Shown piece after piece: positions 25,870-39,012 of a DNA stretch of 64,000 nucleotides. The stretch covers positions 322,012 through 386,011 of the forward strand of contig SSBO01000012.1 of NCBI GenBank assembly GCA_005281725.1, written 5' to 3'. Both the position numbers and the translations under genes were made by a program. The DNA is from Wuchereria bancrofti (lineage: Eukaryota > Nematoda > Chromadorea > Rhabditida > Onchocercidae). The first letter of the stretch is position 1, and every line of letters begins with the position of its first letter. The notes under the pieces were generated by a model. That model did not search any database and was not told the origin of the DNA. It saw only the letters and a program-made list of their open reading frames with translations.

Positions 25870-26689
25870 TCATCCAAATAAAAGTTTTGCAACTATGACG
25901 ACGATGTTGATAGCAATAAGAGGCACTTTAAAAAAAAATGCTTTATTTGAATATAAATCTGTTGAAAAAATTATGTTATCTAATAACCTAATTAAATAAT
26001 TTCTAACTTACAGAAAGAAAATTCTAAAAAGATAACTGACTTTAAAAAAATATATAATAACATCGCACACTTTGACATTTTTATAATTCGGAATTTTCGC
26101 TTCCATATTGCAATGACTTTAGTTTGAGTACTAAAGAGATCTTTTTTGAAAAAGTATCAAATTATATTACGCTATATATTTATTCGCTATATATTTATTA
26201 TGATCATCTTGTGGTTTACTCCGATCCACCAACAACTAAAACATTGTAATTAACGAGGAGTTAATTAATCATTTGTTAATTACACACTAACCTCGCATAA
26301 CTGTTTGTACTGCAGCAATAAGGTTCACAAGTTGCATTTTAAAAGATGATGGGTTCATAACTTCGAATGAATTGCTTGGTGCCGAAAGACCTACCTTGAA
26401 ATATATTTTCCACTTCAATTTCATTTTATGAATTATCAACTTTCAAAACAGTTCAGTCTCCTCCGCAAAGATATCATACATTTATTCCAGCAATATTTAT
26501 ATCTCTCACATTCACAACTAAGTTACTGACTATAAATATCAGAATAAATTCATTCTGGTTAGAGATAAAGGGAATATGAAGGATTAAAAAAAACCCTACC
26601 TTATTTAAAAAACGTTCCTTACTGAGCACAGCAATTCCATTCAAGACAAGTAAGCCTGCTTCCAACAAACCATAAAATGAAATAAACAT
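25870..26689 (-). CDS. Yos1 / IER3IP1 ER-Golgi transport protein
   Basis: Three minus-strand exons join in phase: 26689-26600, 26394-26292 and 25925-25870 (stop TGA), giving 82 aa, the same length as human IER3IP1. Residues 1-28 (FYGLLEAGLLVLNGIAVL followed by ERFL) match the conserved first membrane segment and following motif. The middle is a short polar loop, then LVNLIAAVQTVMR (human LMNLIRSVRTVMR), and the last 18 residues (VPLIAINIVVIVAKLLFG) are the second membrane helix. Yos1 is a subunit of the Yip1-Yif1-Yos1 complex in ER-to-Golgi vesicle transport. An acceptor-like CTTGGCTAG ends 12 bases upstream of the ATG. All three splice junctions are forced by phase and similarity. Confidence 0.95.
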
Positions 26690-27845
26690 ATCCGTCCAGT
26701 TCTAGCCAAGAAAAAACTGTAAATAGAATATCTTATCATGATTTCTTACTTGCTTAGCTAATAAGTTCAGAATACTAAACTACGACAAAAAGTATTTATT
26801 TGTTTACTAAACTTTATGCAACAGGTACTGACGACCAAATATTAAAATGTTTACTCTAATATACATTAACCAGATAATTTTCAAATCTATAATACCTATT
26901 TGGGAGGCATATCACTTTTACCTATGCTTCTACGTGCTAATTAGTAATATTACAAAAGTTGATAAATATCAACATTATTCAAGTGGTATAAATATTGCTG
27001 CAGTGGACATTAATCTGAGTCTAGTTTTTATCGTGCAATGAAATTTGATATTGAACAAGCAGTACAAATCAACAAAATTTGAAAAACTGAAAAGGGAATT
27101 ATGATCATAAAAAGAAATACAAAGACGACATTGAATGTGACACACATGAGAAAAGTAATCCACAAATCAACACTAAATGACTAATAATTACATCAGTGCA
27201 CAGTAACAGATCATGAATGTTAAGTGAAAAAGATAACATCGCTTCTTTTAACCCATATTATGAAATAAAATTTCAAGATTAGTTTAAAAAATGAGTATAT
27301 CATCAGTAAAGCGATCAATCATTCCTAAACTTATAAACTATTCCTCATTTCTATAGTATCAAGATTAAGCAAAAGTATACTACAAAAAATAAAACAAAGA
27401 AGAAAAAAACAACTCCAACTACCAATCAGTAAATAATTGGAAATCTTTTAATCCTATAAAAAATTAATTAAAGAGTAAAAATAAAGCAAATAATAATGTA
27501 CATGAGATTTAACTTAATAAAAATTACATGAAATTCAACATATTTCTCACTGAACTAATGATTTAACATACACTATCATTTTTTCCTAATAACTCCACTC
27601 GACATGATAGAGATATACTGTTAATGTGTCAAATATGTGGTAATTAGTATACATAAGTATTGTTTGATGAAAAATATTCAGCGCTAATAAATATCTTAGA
27701 ATTAAGTTGTTATGGGAAGTAAAGCAGTCTGAAATAACATCCTCTAGAAATATCACAAAACGATTCATGTGAATAGGCGTAGAAAAAAAAATGAAAGACA
27801 ATATGAAAAAAACATATTATGTGTAAAGAAATCAAGAAAAATTGA
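26690..27845. other. spacer between MAEA 3' end and Yos1
   Basis: About 1.16 kb between two genes on the minus strand, probably 3' UTR of MAEA plus the upstream region of Yos1. The spacing is larger than the ~100 bp typical of nematode operons. Open frames here are short and unrecognised. Confidence 0.55.
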
Positions 27846-30800
27846 TCAAAGGACAAAAACACGCAAAAGTTGATTAGCGGGGTAAATTTCTCCTGTTCTC
27901 GGGCAAACAATTTCATCTGATGCATTAAGTAATTTCTCAATCGAATTTGCACCGTAAACATAACCATTTGGTAGCATAAATGGTTCATTATCATCATCCA
28001 TTGGTTCTCCCGAATAAGCACACATCAGTCTGTAAATAGCATGCTTTACGAAATCTCTCTCTCTAAGATATTCTAAAACGCGATCACCCAGCATTCCAGA
28101 AAGTTTTCTGGAAATCGATATAGTGCTGCCATATCTTAATACAATGGAAAAATTAAATTAAATCAAACACTGAATCACGCAAAATGGTCTAACAATGAGT
28201 TGAAAACCGCTCCCTTTAAAGATTACAAGTACCATTTCCATTAAAAAGAGAACGATTTCCATTAAAAAATGATGATCCATATCAATTATTTTTTGAAATT
28301 CACTACAATCGTATGCATATACCACACAATCCAGTATGCCAATTCAAATCAAATATTTTCTCGCAATAAACCAAATAGAAAATGAAAATAAATTAGCAAG
28401 AGTTATTTGTAAATACATCTAAAAATCGAATACACTCTTAACTTACCTTGAATTAGAAACATGGGAGTGGGGTAAATCTTCTGCAAGTTCATGCATATCA
28501 GGACGACAAGTTGGACAACGAGAATCTGGATCCGGATGACACTGTGGACTTTTGTAAGCTGACAATCCCATACACAGACAAGCGTTAAAAGATGAATATT
28601 CCATAAGCTAAATGAATCAAATATGATCACGCTGTAATTTATGTAATAATAAATAAAATAAGACCATGCATAATTTAACCACCATGCACTATTAAGTAAA
28701 GCAACAGTTGAATAAACTATTCGTATCAACAATAAACATTTCAAATATGAATCTAATATCAGCAGCATCATTAAATCAATTTCCTAAGCACTGAAGTAAT
28801 TCCATTATGCTATGTTGTTTTTGATAATTAACCTTATACACACGAGCATTTTCTTGTTTAAACAATTCAATAAGCTGATCCCAACGCTTTTCACTAAAAT
28901 ATTCGTTGTAAGCACGACTTTTCGACGGAATTCCAAAGCCAATGAGACCCATAACCTTCAAAAAAGGAAAACTAAAAACAAGCAACGGTTTTGGCGTATA
29001 CGATAGGAGAATTCATCGTCAAATCATTCGACTGATTTGGAAACAGTTTGACGCAACATTTCATTTGAAATGGTGATATGGCTTTGAAAATTTCAATCAT
29101 AATAATGTGTTGATTTTTAAAAAAAATGAATCTCGCATTACTTTAAGCAAAAAATCAAAGATCATAGGTACTAAATACTTAAAAAGATGAGCTGCAAAAG
29201 TTTCAGTTAAATTGAATATACTGAACTCTTCATCGTTCGCCAACGAGCCATTCCTCAAAAATTTCTACCCAAAAGTTTTGCTGGTGTTAATGTTTAACCT
29301 TGCTCCTCTCCATTTTCTTTTAATATATGTAAGCATAAAAGTTTGCAATGTCTTCAACGAAAGCAGAAAGTGGATTACCTTCACAACTTGTTCGCTCCAT
29401 TGATCTTTCGGCAAGTTGGCCAAAAATTTTCTGGCATAATGCACAGCCTCTAAACGATCGCCTGAAATATCAGTTTTTTTTTTCCATAACACCCATCATA
29501 TTATAAACATATGACAGAATTCAGCACCTAATTTTATATTAGTACAATGCCTAATTTCCATACCAGGCAAATTTATATTTCTCTAAAAGGTTTTGCATAT
29601 TCTCAGTCTAAGTAGAATCTGTAAATGAAGCCAGAAAGAAAAGATATTATTTGTGAACTATAAAGAAGCTAACCTCGTCGTACCAATTCAATACAGTCCT
29701 GCAAGCGAACCGTGGTTTCCAGGGTGCTTTTCAAGCGACGTAACTTCGACTTGTTATCAGCAATCCATTCTAAGCAACGGTCGGTTTCATGACGCGATAA
29801 GCTATCTTCTACCTGCAAAATTTCCCAAGAAATTCATCAAATGCCAGTTTCATGACGCACTAAATTACTCTTACCTGGAAAACCAAACCAAATATCATTA
29901 GTCAAAAAGTATAAATCTCAGCAAATTGGATCGGAAATTGAAATGAGTTCCACTTACCTGCTTCGCAATCATGAAAACGGTTTTGTTACACATATCTTCT
30001 ACATTTGCTTGTTCCGCTAACTTTTGTGCAGTTTCGAAATAACCTGAACGTAACAAATAATCGATGATCAAGCGACTAATGCGCTGACTACGCCAAGTTT
30101 CCTGTTTCAAAGCATCCGTCGTGTTAGCCTGAAAATTAATATTACCATCTCTTAGTTTAGAACTTCTACTAACTAATTCATCGCAATCCGTACAGCATCG
30201 AGTGCAAAATAACTGCAAATGTCAAACATTATTCATCCCATAATTATTTCATTTTTGAATGGCCATTTTGGAAACACGCTATATTCACTAAGATTATCTC
30301 AGCGTTTTTGTGCATCCAAAAACTCGTAAACTTCCTTTTTAAAATAGTATAGTGTATGCTTTTTTTAGCAAGTATTCTCACAAATCACAAACTCAAGCAT
30401 TAAAATGAATTATGCACGTGCTTTTAACACATGCATGATTTCGGATGAAAAACAGAAACCACGAATCAATCTAACCCTTGTCTTCGATCCATATCGTGCC
30501 TCACCTCATCCTTTTCAATTGAACCATCTTCAGTATTGAACAAAAAAGAGTAATATCTTAGGAATTAATGAACCTGCTGCAGATATTTGACTCGCGTATC
30601 CAAGAGATCAATCAATTCCATTTCCTCATCGGTGATTTGCTTAAATGTACCAAAGAGTTCATCAAAGCGTCCGAAGTAAATATCCATTTTTTCTTTAACC
30701 TATAATTTTAAAAATCCAGGCCGAACTTAAATGTGTAATAAAAGTTACATGCAGTAGTAACAAAAAAAAAAAAAAGAAAAAAAAAAATGCATTGTATGTT

Positions 30801-31460
30801 GTATTGTAATAAGTAAATTTGAAAAAACCCATTGATTTCACCTGCGCTACTATCCTATCATCCTTCAATTTACCTCTGCAACTAGTTCACGTTCATTTGC
30901 TTATTTCTATACGAAACTAGAAAAAAAAAAAACTTTTCAGTGCTATAGACCATAATACTGAATCAATGTATCAGAATACTGAAATCAAATTAAATATTTT
31001 AATGAAACAACATTCTTTATCAAAAAGCTTATTAAAGAGTCTGTTAATGGATTATTTCAGCAAAAATGCTACATTTTTCATAAAAATGAAAGACATAAAA
31101 GTTATGAACATATCAAAAGAATTAAAAACTTACATCACGTTTATAAATAGGGCTAGTTCCATCACCTTTCATAGCTTTTGCCACCAAATCAGCGCTTTCC
31201 TTCAAGAAATAATTATTTTTTTCGATTGTTTTTTGCGATGAACGAAATCGTTTGTTGAACATTTCATACGGTACTTTCAGTGATGTGTACTCGAGCGCTG
31301 TGATTTCATCTGGCTTTAATGGTTCCGAACTTTGTGCTAAATATGCAAATTGTTATTTTAAAACTAGAAAATATGAAATAAACATCTTATATATCATGAA
31401 AACAAATCAATAACAATTATACGAACTTGAATCCTGTGATGGTGAACTAGAGGACATCAT
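27846..31460 (-). CDS. MAEA / Gid9 homologue, CTLH E3 ubiquitin ligase RING subunit
   Basis: Nine minus-strand exons join in phase: 31460-31427, 31336-31134, 30699-30574, 30212-29958, 29812-29674, 29461-29379, 28955-28833, 28607-28447 and 28029-27846, giving 435 aa (human 396). LKVPYEMFNKRFRSSQKTI near residue 30 is nearly identical to human MAEA. A LisH motif follows (ISRLIIDYLLRSGYFETAQ), then a CTLH domain (ETDRCLEWIADNKSKLRRL, then CIELVRRGDRLEAVHYARK), a CRA region, and a C-terminal Gid-type RING (CPTC, LMCAYSGEPM, MLPNGYVYG, VCPRTGE). In the CTLH/GID complex this subunit pairs with RMND5 to form the catalytic RING dimer. The first of two adjacent ATGs is at 31460; no strong splice acceptor lies upstream. 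Confidence 0.95.
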
Positions 31461-33540
31461 GAACTTTTTATTAGTATATACACTTTTTTTCTTTCAATTG
31501 TAATCGACAATACCAATACCTGTAAACAGATGTTAACATTATAAACTTACAGAGTATCTTGCCAAACATAATGTGAATATATCAAAAGCAGCAAAGAATT
31601 CGAATCAACTATCAGTCTATTTGATAGAGAAATATAATCATTATATCTTTACACTCGGATATTAGACTTAATACAATATAAGCAAAAAAAAAAAAAAAAC
31701 CCGGCGGAAGAGGATATAATACAACGGCATTTTTCACGTGAACCACAAATTATAAAGATATTATTTTTATACCACAAATTATAAAGATTTTTTCACTTAA
31801 CCATCAAAAACATTCACAAATAACCAATGAAATCGATCTAACAGTTGTGTTACAACATAATATCATTTCCACAAAAATCACGTGATAGCTTTTTCACGTA
31901 ACAGAAACGTAATAGGTCCACGTATTAAACTAAACACAAGAAAAAAATCGAAAACCAGGAACGCTTTAATAACATCAACATCTGTTGACAATATAATCCC
32001 GTAAAAGTAAACAAAATACTAAACGCTAACTTTTGTTTTAAAAGTTATATTATTTGATGCAGCGTAATAGTTCAAACTATTCATAAACGTACGTAATAAA
32101 CGTACGATAATATATCTACACGTTAGACAAGTAATATCATATCTCAGAGATATTACTAATAATAACTATTGAATGTAAGAATACATATATTGCAACAAAA
32201 AACGTTAATAATAAATCTAAATTATGCAACAGCGTTGTGATAAAACATGAAGAATTTTACACGTATCGTTCAATACGTAAGAATTACGTCAATTGTCTAA
32301 TATTTCAGACTTTACGCTTTCATTTTTATTTCCCTCTTTCTTTCTCCTTCTCTCTCTCTCCCTCTTAACCTCTCGTTCTTCCTTTCTTTGCATGTAATTT
32401 ACTGTATATTTTTAATAATTTTTAATTTACTGTGTATTTTTAATTCAAGTATATACGCTTTTCTTCAATAAAAAAAAATAAAAAATGTTAAAAATTTATA
32501 AAATTTACAAAAACATATAAAAAAAAATTTATTTAATATAAAAAAACTTTCAGGAACCTTTAAAATATTGTAACTTTCAAAATTAAGTTATTACAATAAT
32601 TTATTAATTAAAATTATCAGTTGATATACTAATCAACTGCTTTTTCATTATCATTTTGATAATTGGTAGATAAATTCAGTATTTATGTATGAGAAATAAA
32701 AAGATTGATTTCACTTTGTTGTTTCGCTTTTATGCCACAAAGAGTAAGTATTTGAAATATTGCTTAAAAGATATTATAATACTTTGGAATTTATCTTTTA
32801 ATTTAATTTGTTGTATTTAACTTATCGAATCACCTTTTGACTTATCAAATCTATATCTACCATATTTGAAAACAATTAATTAAAACAAATTCTGCAACCA
32901 AATGATTCGCTTTGGAAAAAAAAAGAAAATAAAATTCAGTTGACCATTATCCTTTACCGTTTATCATTTACTATTTTGAGATCTCACTTAACCGTTATTA
33001 TTCAGTTTCCAAATTTCATTTAATTTTTGGATTTCATTTGATCTTTTACCTTTTACTTTTAGATTTGAAATTTTATTTGATCACTATCACTTACTGTCCA
33101 AATAATCAGTGATCACATATTATGATACTTATGATGATTTTGAATTGTGCACTGCATAACCTACATGAAAACAAAAATGTGCATAGTTGAATATAAGTAT
33201 GAAGTATTAAAAGTAAGATCATAAAAAGTAAAACAAATATAAAAAGTATGATCATTTGAAATCATTTTTAAATTATTTAAATAGTTTAAATGGAGACAGT
33301 AATGAAAGAATTTATAATTTTATAGTAAAATAACTGGCAGAAAGCACAAATTAATATTAAGTATTATATTTGTAACTATGGTAACCAATTTTAGCAACGA
33401 AGAATTCTTCCATCTATTAGAATTGTATTCTTTATAAATATTATTCTTTCCTAAAATAGAATTCATTCATTTCATCATTATTATATTTTTATAAATTTCT
33501 TCGTTATTTTGTCAATTTTTTTTTTTTCTTAAATTTTAGA
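31461..33540. promoter_or_regulatory. divergent intergenic region between MAEA and GPCR
   Basis: About 2.1 kb between divergent start codons. A pyrimidine-rich block (about 32320-32392) and a short inverted motif with ACGTACG (about 32085-32107) stand out. Directly before the GPCR start is a T-run and TTTTAG acceptor (AG at 33538-33539) one base from the ATG, a likely trans-splice site. No other element could be supported. Confidence 0.45.
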
Positions 33541-36500
33541 ATGAGTAATCTACAAGTGAAATACATTCTACATGATAAAACCGGAATTGATACGATGCTT
33601 AATCATGTTAGAAGTACTAAATTACAAACAATAACAATCATTTTAATTGGATTATTTGCTATTTTTTCTGCTTTACTCAACCTTATCCTATTAATTACGA
33701 TACTTTTAAGGTAATTTTAACTTATAAAATTTTGACAAATATTATTTGAAATTTCGAATGGTACATCTGTAATAGTTTTTTTTTTTATAAAAATTCACAC
33801 AAACTAATGAAAAAAATCACATGAATATTCATTAAAATGATTATTAATACATTATTTGCATCATTATTCAGGCTTATTTCTATAAGCAAAAAAAAAAAAT
33901 AAATAAATAAACATATTGATTTAGGCTAGGAAAAAAGTGTAATAATACTATAAGTTATAATTTATATTTTCATTCACTTTTAATTATTTTTGTTTCAATC
34001 AATAAAAGCTACTGTTATTTTTTGGCACTATTGATTAGTTATTTTTGTAGTCGAAAACTTCGCTCAATTCAACTTTTCATATTGTTTTGTAATTTGGCTA
34101 TATTAAATATATTTGATATACTATCCGGCATGTTTATCCCAATTTTGTTTATTATCAATGATAATTGGCTTTCTGATACGACAATATGTCGTTGGAGTGT
34201 TACTTTTGAGCAGGTATATTTCATAATATTATAATAGAAAAAAAAAAATGGAAAATAAAAAATGAAGAGTATATACGGAATATATTCCGGAAGATTTTAC
34301 ATACGTTTAAATAACATTATTAATATTCCATCACTGATTGCTAAAGTTGTTGAAATTATCTTAAATGATTAGAAATAATAGCTATGTACAATTTAAGAGT
34401 TTTTAAAATTTACTATACTTAAACATTTGATCAATTGTATCATAAGAAAATTTGTAAATTTGATAATCCGGATAGAACTTAATTTTTCATCATATTCATC
34501 GATTATTGATTCATTTTCGTTAATCATTACATAACAATTACATTACCCAAATATTTCAAAAAAAAAAGTTAAAACTAAATTATTGTTAGTTATTATTATG
34601 CAATAGAATGCAGTAATATAAAAACATGTAATATAAATTAAATACAATATATAAATATAGTAATATGATAAGAGAAATAAAATAATAATACATATCTTTA
34701 CTGCTATATTACCCTTAGTTGCTTTAAATTTTTTTGTAAAAATATTTTAGCGTCATTAAATTTCAATATCTCAAATTTTTAAAGAAACTTTTTTAGTGTT
34801 TTTAAAAATTTTCAAATCATTTTGATATATTATATTGTTTAAATATTTCAACTACTATTTCTTTAGGTCATTTTCGTGTTATTTTAAGTTTATTCTATAT
34901 TTACTGTAAATCATTTCTAGTTAATTGACATAACAAATACTGAAATATAATCACCTCAAATATAGCTATTTGTTTATTTGAATAATTATTATCAGTTCAT
35001 ATCAAAATGTGATAATATGAATTTACAGTTTGTTAATATGGAATTATTAATGAGTATAATGCTAATGGCTATTGTACAAGCTATTCTATCATATTTTCCA
35101 AATCAATTTGTATTTAACAATTGGCGAATATTAGCATTTATTATCGTTTTATGGTTAATAAGTATTTGTTTAGTTTTACCTATACTTACACATCATATAC
35201 CTGTCAAACCTTCTGAATTTTGGTATAATTGCAACATTGACAGGTTAGCTTTTTAAATTAATTTATGATTTTAATATAACAAAAAAAAAAAACAATAGCA
35301 CACGATATTTGTTTGTAGACTTTTTAAACTAATAATACTACATTAAAATATTTCAAGTACTTAAGCTTTGCTGCAATATCGTATTCGTTGCGCATTCTAA
35401 GACATTACCGCCAATCAAATCACGTGAAATTCAACATTTAGCAGATATACACTTGAGATTTTCAGTCTTTATTAGGAGACAATAAAGCAATAAGTAATAT
35501 TTTAAGCTTTTACGAACCTAGCAGATATCGTTTCCTAAATTTGCTAAAATGGTTGATATTAGAAAGACGAAAATGAAAGATAGAAGAAAGTTTCTAAATT
35601 TTAGAGGACAAATGCAACTTAAAACAATAATTATGAACATTTCAAAGATGATATTTTAGTCTTGCAATTGACATTTGATTAACATTTTATTTGCTTTATG
35701 AATTAAGAAAGATGTTTGTAAAATATTGAAAAAAAAAGCTTAAACAACAGTCTATCTGTCGTATTTCTCGACTGTTTTGACAGCTGCAAAATAATTTCTA
35801 GTATTATCAAAATTATATCATTTATAAAATATGCCAAAATTATGATTAAAATATATCATATCATTAGATTAATTGAAATTTTTCTTATAATAAAGTTCTG
35901 AATATTATAGAAATTGATGTAGATCTATAGTTTAAATCAAATCTATTTCAAATTTTTGTTTTTTCAAAAGTTTACAAACGAAAATTAACTTTAATTTATT
36001 TAAATTACTTAATAGCATATATAATAATTATTACTGAAAAAGAAAAATAAAACATTGCTATAACAAATTAGTTCAATTATTTGATATAAATGTAAAATTG
36101 CAGGAATGTTCCAATTTTATATCCAATAGTATGCATATTGATTTATAGCAGTTGTCTCATTATTGTACTAATTTGTTTCGCGGCGCTTTTGTCGCGTAAC
36201 AATCAATACAAAAATCAATTAGTATCGATGAAATCACATGGAAATTCATCATTCAATAGACATACTTTTCCGTTTGATCATGATTACCTGAATCATTTAA
36301 GACTTATTCTACTTCTTATCATTTTATTTATCTTATTTGATGGACCATATATTATGCTAATTTTTTTCATACAGGTATTTCTTAAATTTTTATTCATATT
36401 TTAGAATTTTAATTCTATAATAAAATGTTACATTCGTAGTAAATTTTGCAAATGTATATTTTATTTATGAATTTGATAAAATTTCATCATTTCTATTTTA

Positions 36501-37095
36501 TTTATTGTTTATCCTAATCTTAATGATAACACATTTATATTTTTTTTCTCCAAAAAAAAAAGATTTTTCTTTTTTGAACATACTTTTTATTAATCATACA
36601 TAATTCTTTATTATGATAGTAAAATTATGATAGTGAAATCACTTATGATATACAAATTGATTATTTTTTATTTAATTATTTTATTATGATAGATAAATGC
36701 CATTAAATTGTAATTTAATCATTCATTTCTCAATTACTAATTATAAATAAGTAAAATTTGTTGAAGTTATTAATTTTAGATTCGAAATAGTAATGTGATA
36801 CTGACAAGTGATAATGCTTTTATGATACCACAAGATGCATATATAATACTAAATTTGTTACGTTTGATGTATCCATTATTAGCACCAATTCTGGTAAATA
36901 AATTTCATTTTAATTAATTATTTTTAAAAAAAAAATGAAAATTTTGCTAATGATTTTTGATTTATTTTAAAATAATTTTAATGTAATAATTTATAGATTT
37001 ATGCAACATCTGCTAAAATTTGGTTTAATGTACAACGATGCATATTTTGTGGCAGAACAGGAGCAGTTTCAATTAGAGATTATTCAGATAGATAA
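33541..37095 (+). CDS. seven-transmembrane receptor, class A-like GPCR, orphan
   Basis: Six exons join in phase: 33541-33710, 34051-34213, 35029-35243, 36104-36374, 36780-36893 and 36997-37095, giving 343 aa. TM1 lies at about 32-55; SRKLRS begins the first loop; TM2 includes FCNLAILNIFD; C103 (TICRW) and C179 (FWYNCNID) can form the TM3-ECL2 disulfide. TM5 to TM7 follow, with FDGP in the place of CWxP. Odd: the DRY position at the end of TM3 reads SYF (132-134), and TM7 has APILIY instead of NPxxY, so it is divergent. An earlier possible acceptor for exon 2 (34009) would insert extra hydrophobic residues; 34051 gives the canonical loop. Ligand unknown; a peptide or orphan receptor is possible. 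Confidence 0.88.
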
Positions 37096-39012
37096 ACAAA
37101 GTTTACCGTTGTTTATTGAATAATTTAAATAATTTTTTTTCGTTTTCTTTTATTTTCATTTCTTCTATTAGATTAGATATTCATTTCTATAATATTTTTT
37201 CAATTTTAATAATTATTTTGTTCTGTAAATTTTAGCATAAAAAATTAACATTTCACAAGAATGAAATTAAAATAAAAATTTTAGAATTTTACAAAAAAAG
37301 CATTAAAATAAGAATTTTTGATTAAAATGTATTAAAGTGATAACAAAAAAAAAAAATAATTTATAAATCTTCTATGATAGTAATTATTGAAAATTTAGTT
37401 GTTAAAATAAGTAATCTTTAGATAAACAATTTTATTATAACAAATAATGTAAATACTGATTTTCTTGTTCTTTTTCATTCGCAACATACAACAAAAATTC
37501 AATTATGAACAAAAACGAAAAAAAGAAAAATTCTTAAAAATTATCGATAAAATTTGGAAAAAAATAATTTCGGAAGAATTTATACTATTTACATATTGTC
37601 TTTTCTTTTTTTTTTGAATGTAAATTTTTACAGATTCTAAAGAAACAGCTGCTGATAACACCGCCAAATGATCAACAAATCAATAATGTTAAATCAATAA
37701 TGATTGCTTCAATTTGTTTGATCTAATTAATGAGAAATGAAAGATTGCAATAATTCATGAAGAATGACAAATGTACATTGACTAATAAATATGATTAATT
37801 TTCATGCGTGCGACAAATGAGCCATTAAAATGACAAAAACAAAAAAAAAAAAAAAAAAAGCGACCAATCCATCGAATATAACACAATAGAGGAATGATAT
37901 TTACTACAAATGATTGATATGATATGATAAAACAATGACATTATCCTTGGTTCTTCGAAATTTAAGAAAAAAAAAGTTGTAACAATAGACTGAAATATTA
38001 AAAATAGTAGTTGGAAAATCAAAAATTTCGTGATTTATATCATTTTTTTTACATTTTAATTTAATATTAATACATAAAAACATTGACAATTTACAATAAA
38101 AACAATTTAAATGAGATAATTTAATGATTGATAAAAAATTTTGGGATTTTTTGTTTTAAAATCTTTTTCTTGTTTTTTTCATTTACAATATTTCAATATG
38201 AGAGAGTTGATGAGATTTGCGTTCTTATTTATTACTTAATAATGTAAGATATCAAATTTTCTGCTTATTTTTATTGTTGTTTGTTTATAAATTATCTCAA
38301 AAAATTTTAATATTTGTTCTATAAACTGCTCAAAAATTTTTGCATGCTTAATTTTTTTAAATGATTTAATGAAAAATAGATAGCAAAAAAAATTGGAATT
38401 TTTATTTAATACATAACAAATATAATAAAAATATGCGCACTTTTTGATAGTTCAGCTGTCTGAGAATTTAATATTCTTTTAAATTCTTAAATAGATGATA
38501 TTTTGATAGTAAGCGTATTAAGAGAGAAATTCTATGACTGTTTTATTATAAGTTTGACAATCCTTATTATCAGTAAAATGTGAGAAAAGATGATAATTCT
38601 ATTAATTTAAGATTAATTCTAATTTTTAAGAATATTGTTTGCAAAAAGATGATAGTATTAATTTTAATTTTGAAATATAAAATTACAGCGATTAAAACGA
38701 TGCATATATTATTTCAATTTCCTTTTAGCTAAGAATTAATTAATGCAGGACTGCTAAAGAAAAAAATAATTACTAATTACTAATACATAAATTTTAGTTT
38801 CAATTTTTTCGCATTTCTAATATTTATTTACGTGAAAAATTTCATTTTTTTTTCACTTTTCATGATTTTCCGCTCTTTTGTTTTTCATTTTTTTTTTTTT
38901 TTATTTAACTATTTTTCATAGAGCTTTGATTACAATATATTTTTATTATGATTGATTAAGGATTTTAAAAAATTTTCTAGTAAGTAAAACTTAAAATGTA
39001 TGTTAATTAAAA
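37096..39012. other. intergenic between convergent GPCR and transglutaminase-like genes
   Basis: AT-rich 3' flanks of two convergent genes, with several poly-A/T runs (37840-37859, 38887-38902) and AATAAA-like motifs. No gene was recognised. Confidence 0.6.

Noticed and set aside
28403..28771. 122-codon minus-strand open frame in the MAEA gene
   Set aside because: It overlaps MAEA exon 8 in a different frame; the frame with the CPTC motif and correct splice phase is the coding one.
34009..34050. Earlier acceptor for GPCR exon 2
   Set aside because: It would keep frame but insert 14 extra hydrophobic residues between TM1 and the first loop; the TTTTTGTAG acceptor at 34050 gives the standard SRKLRS loop.
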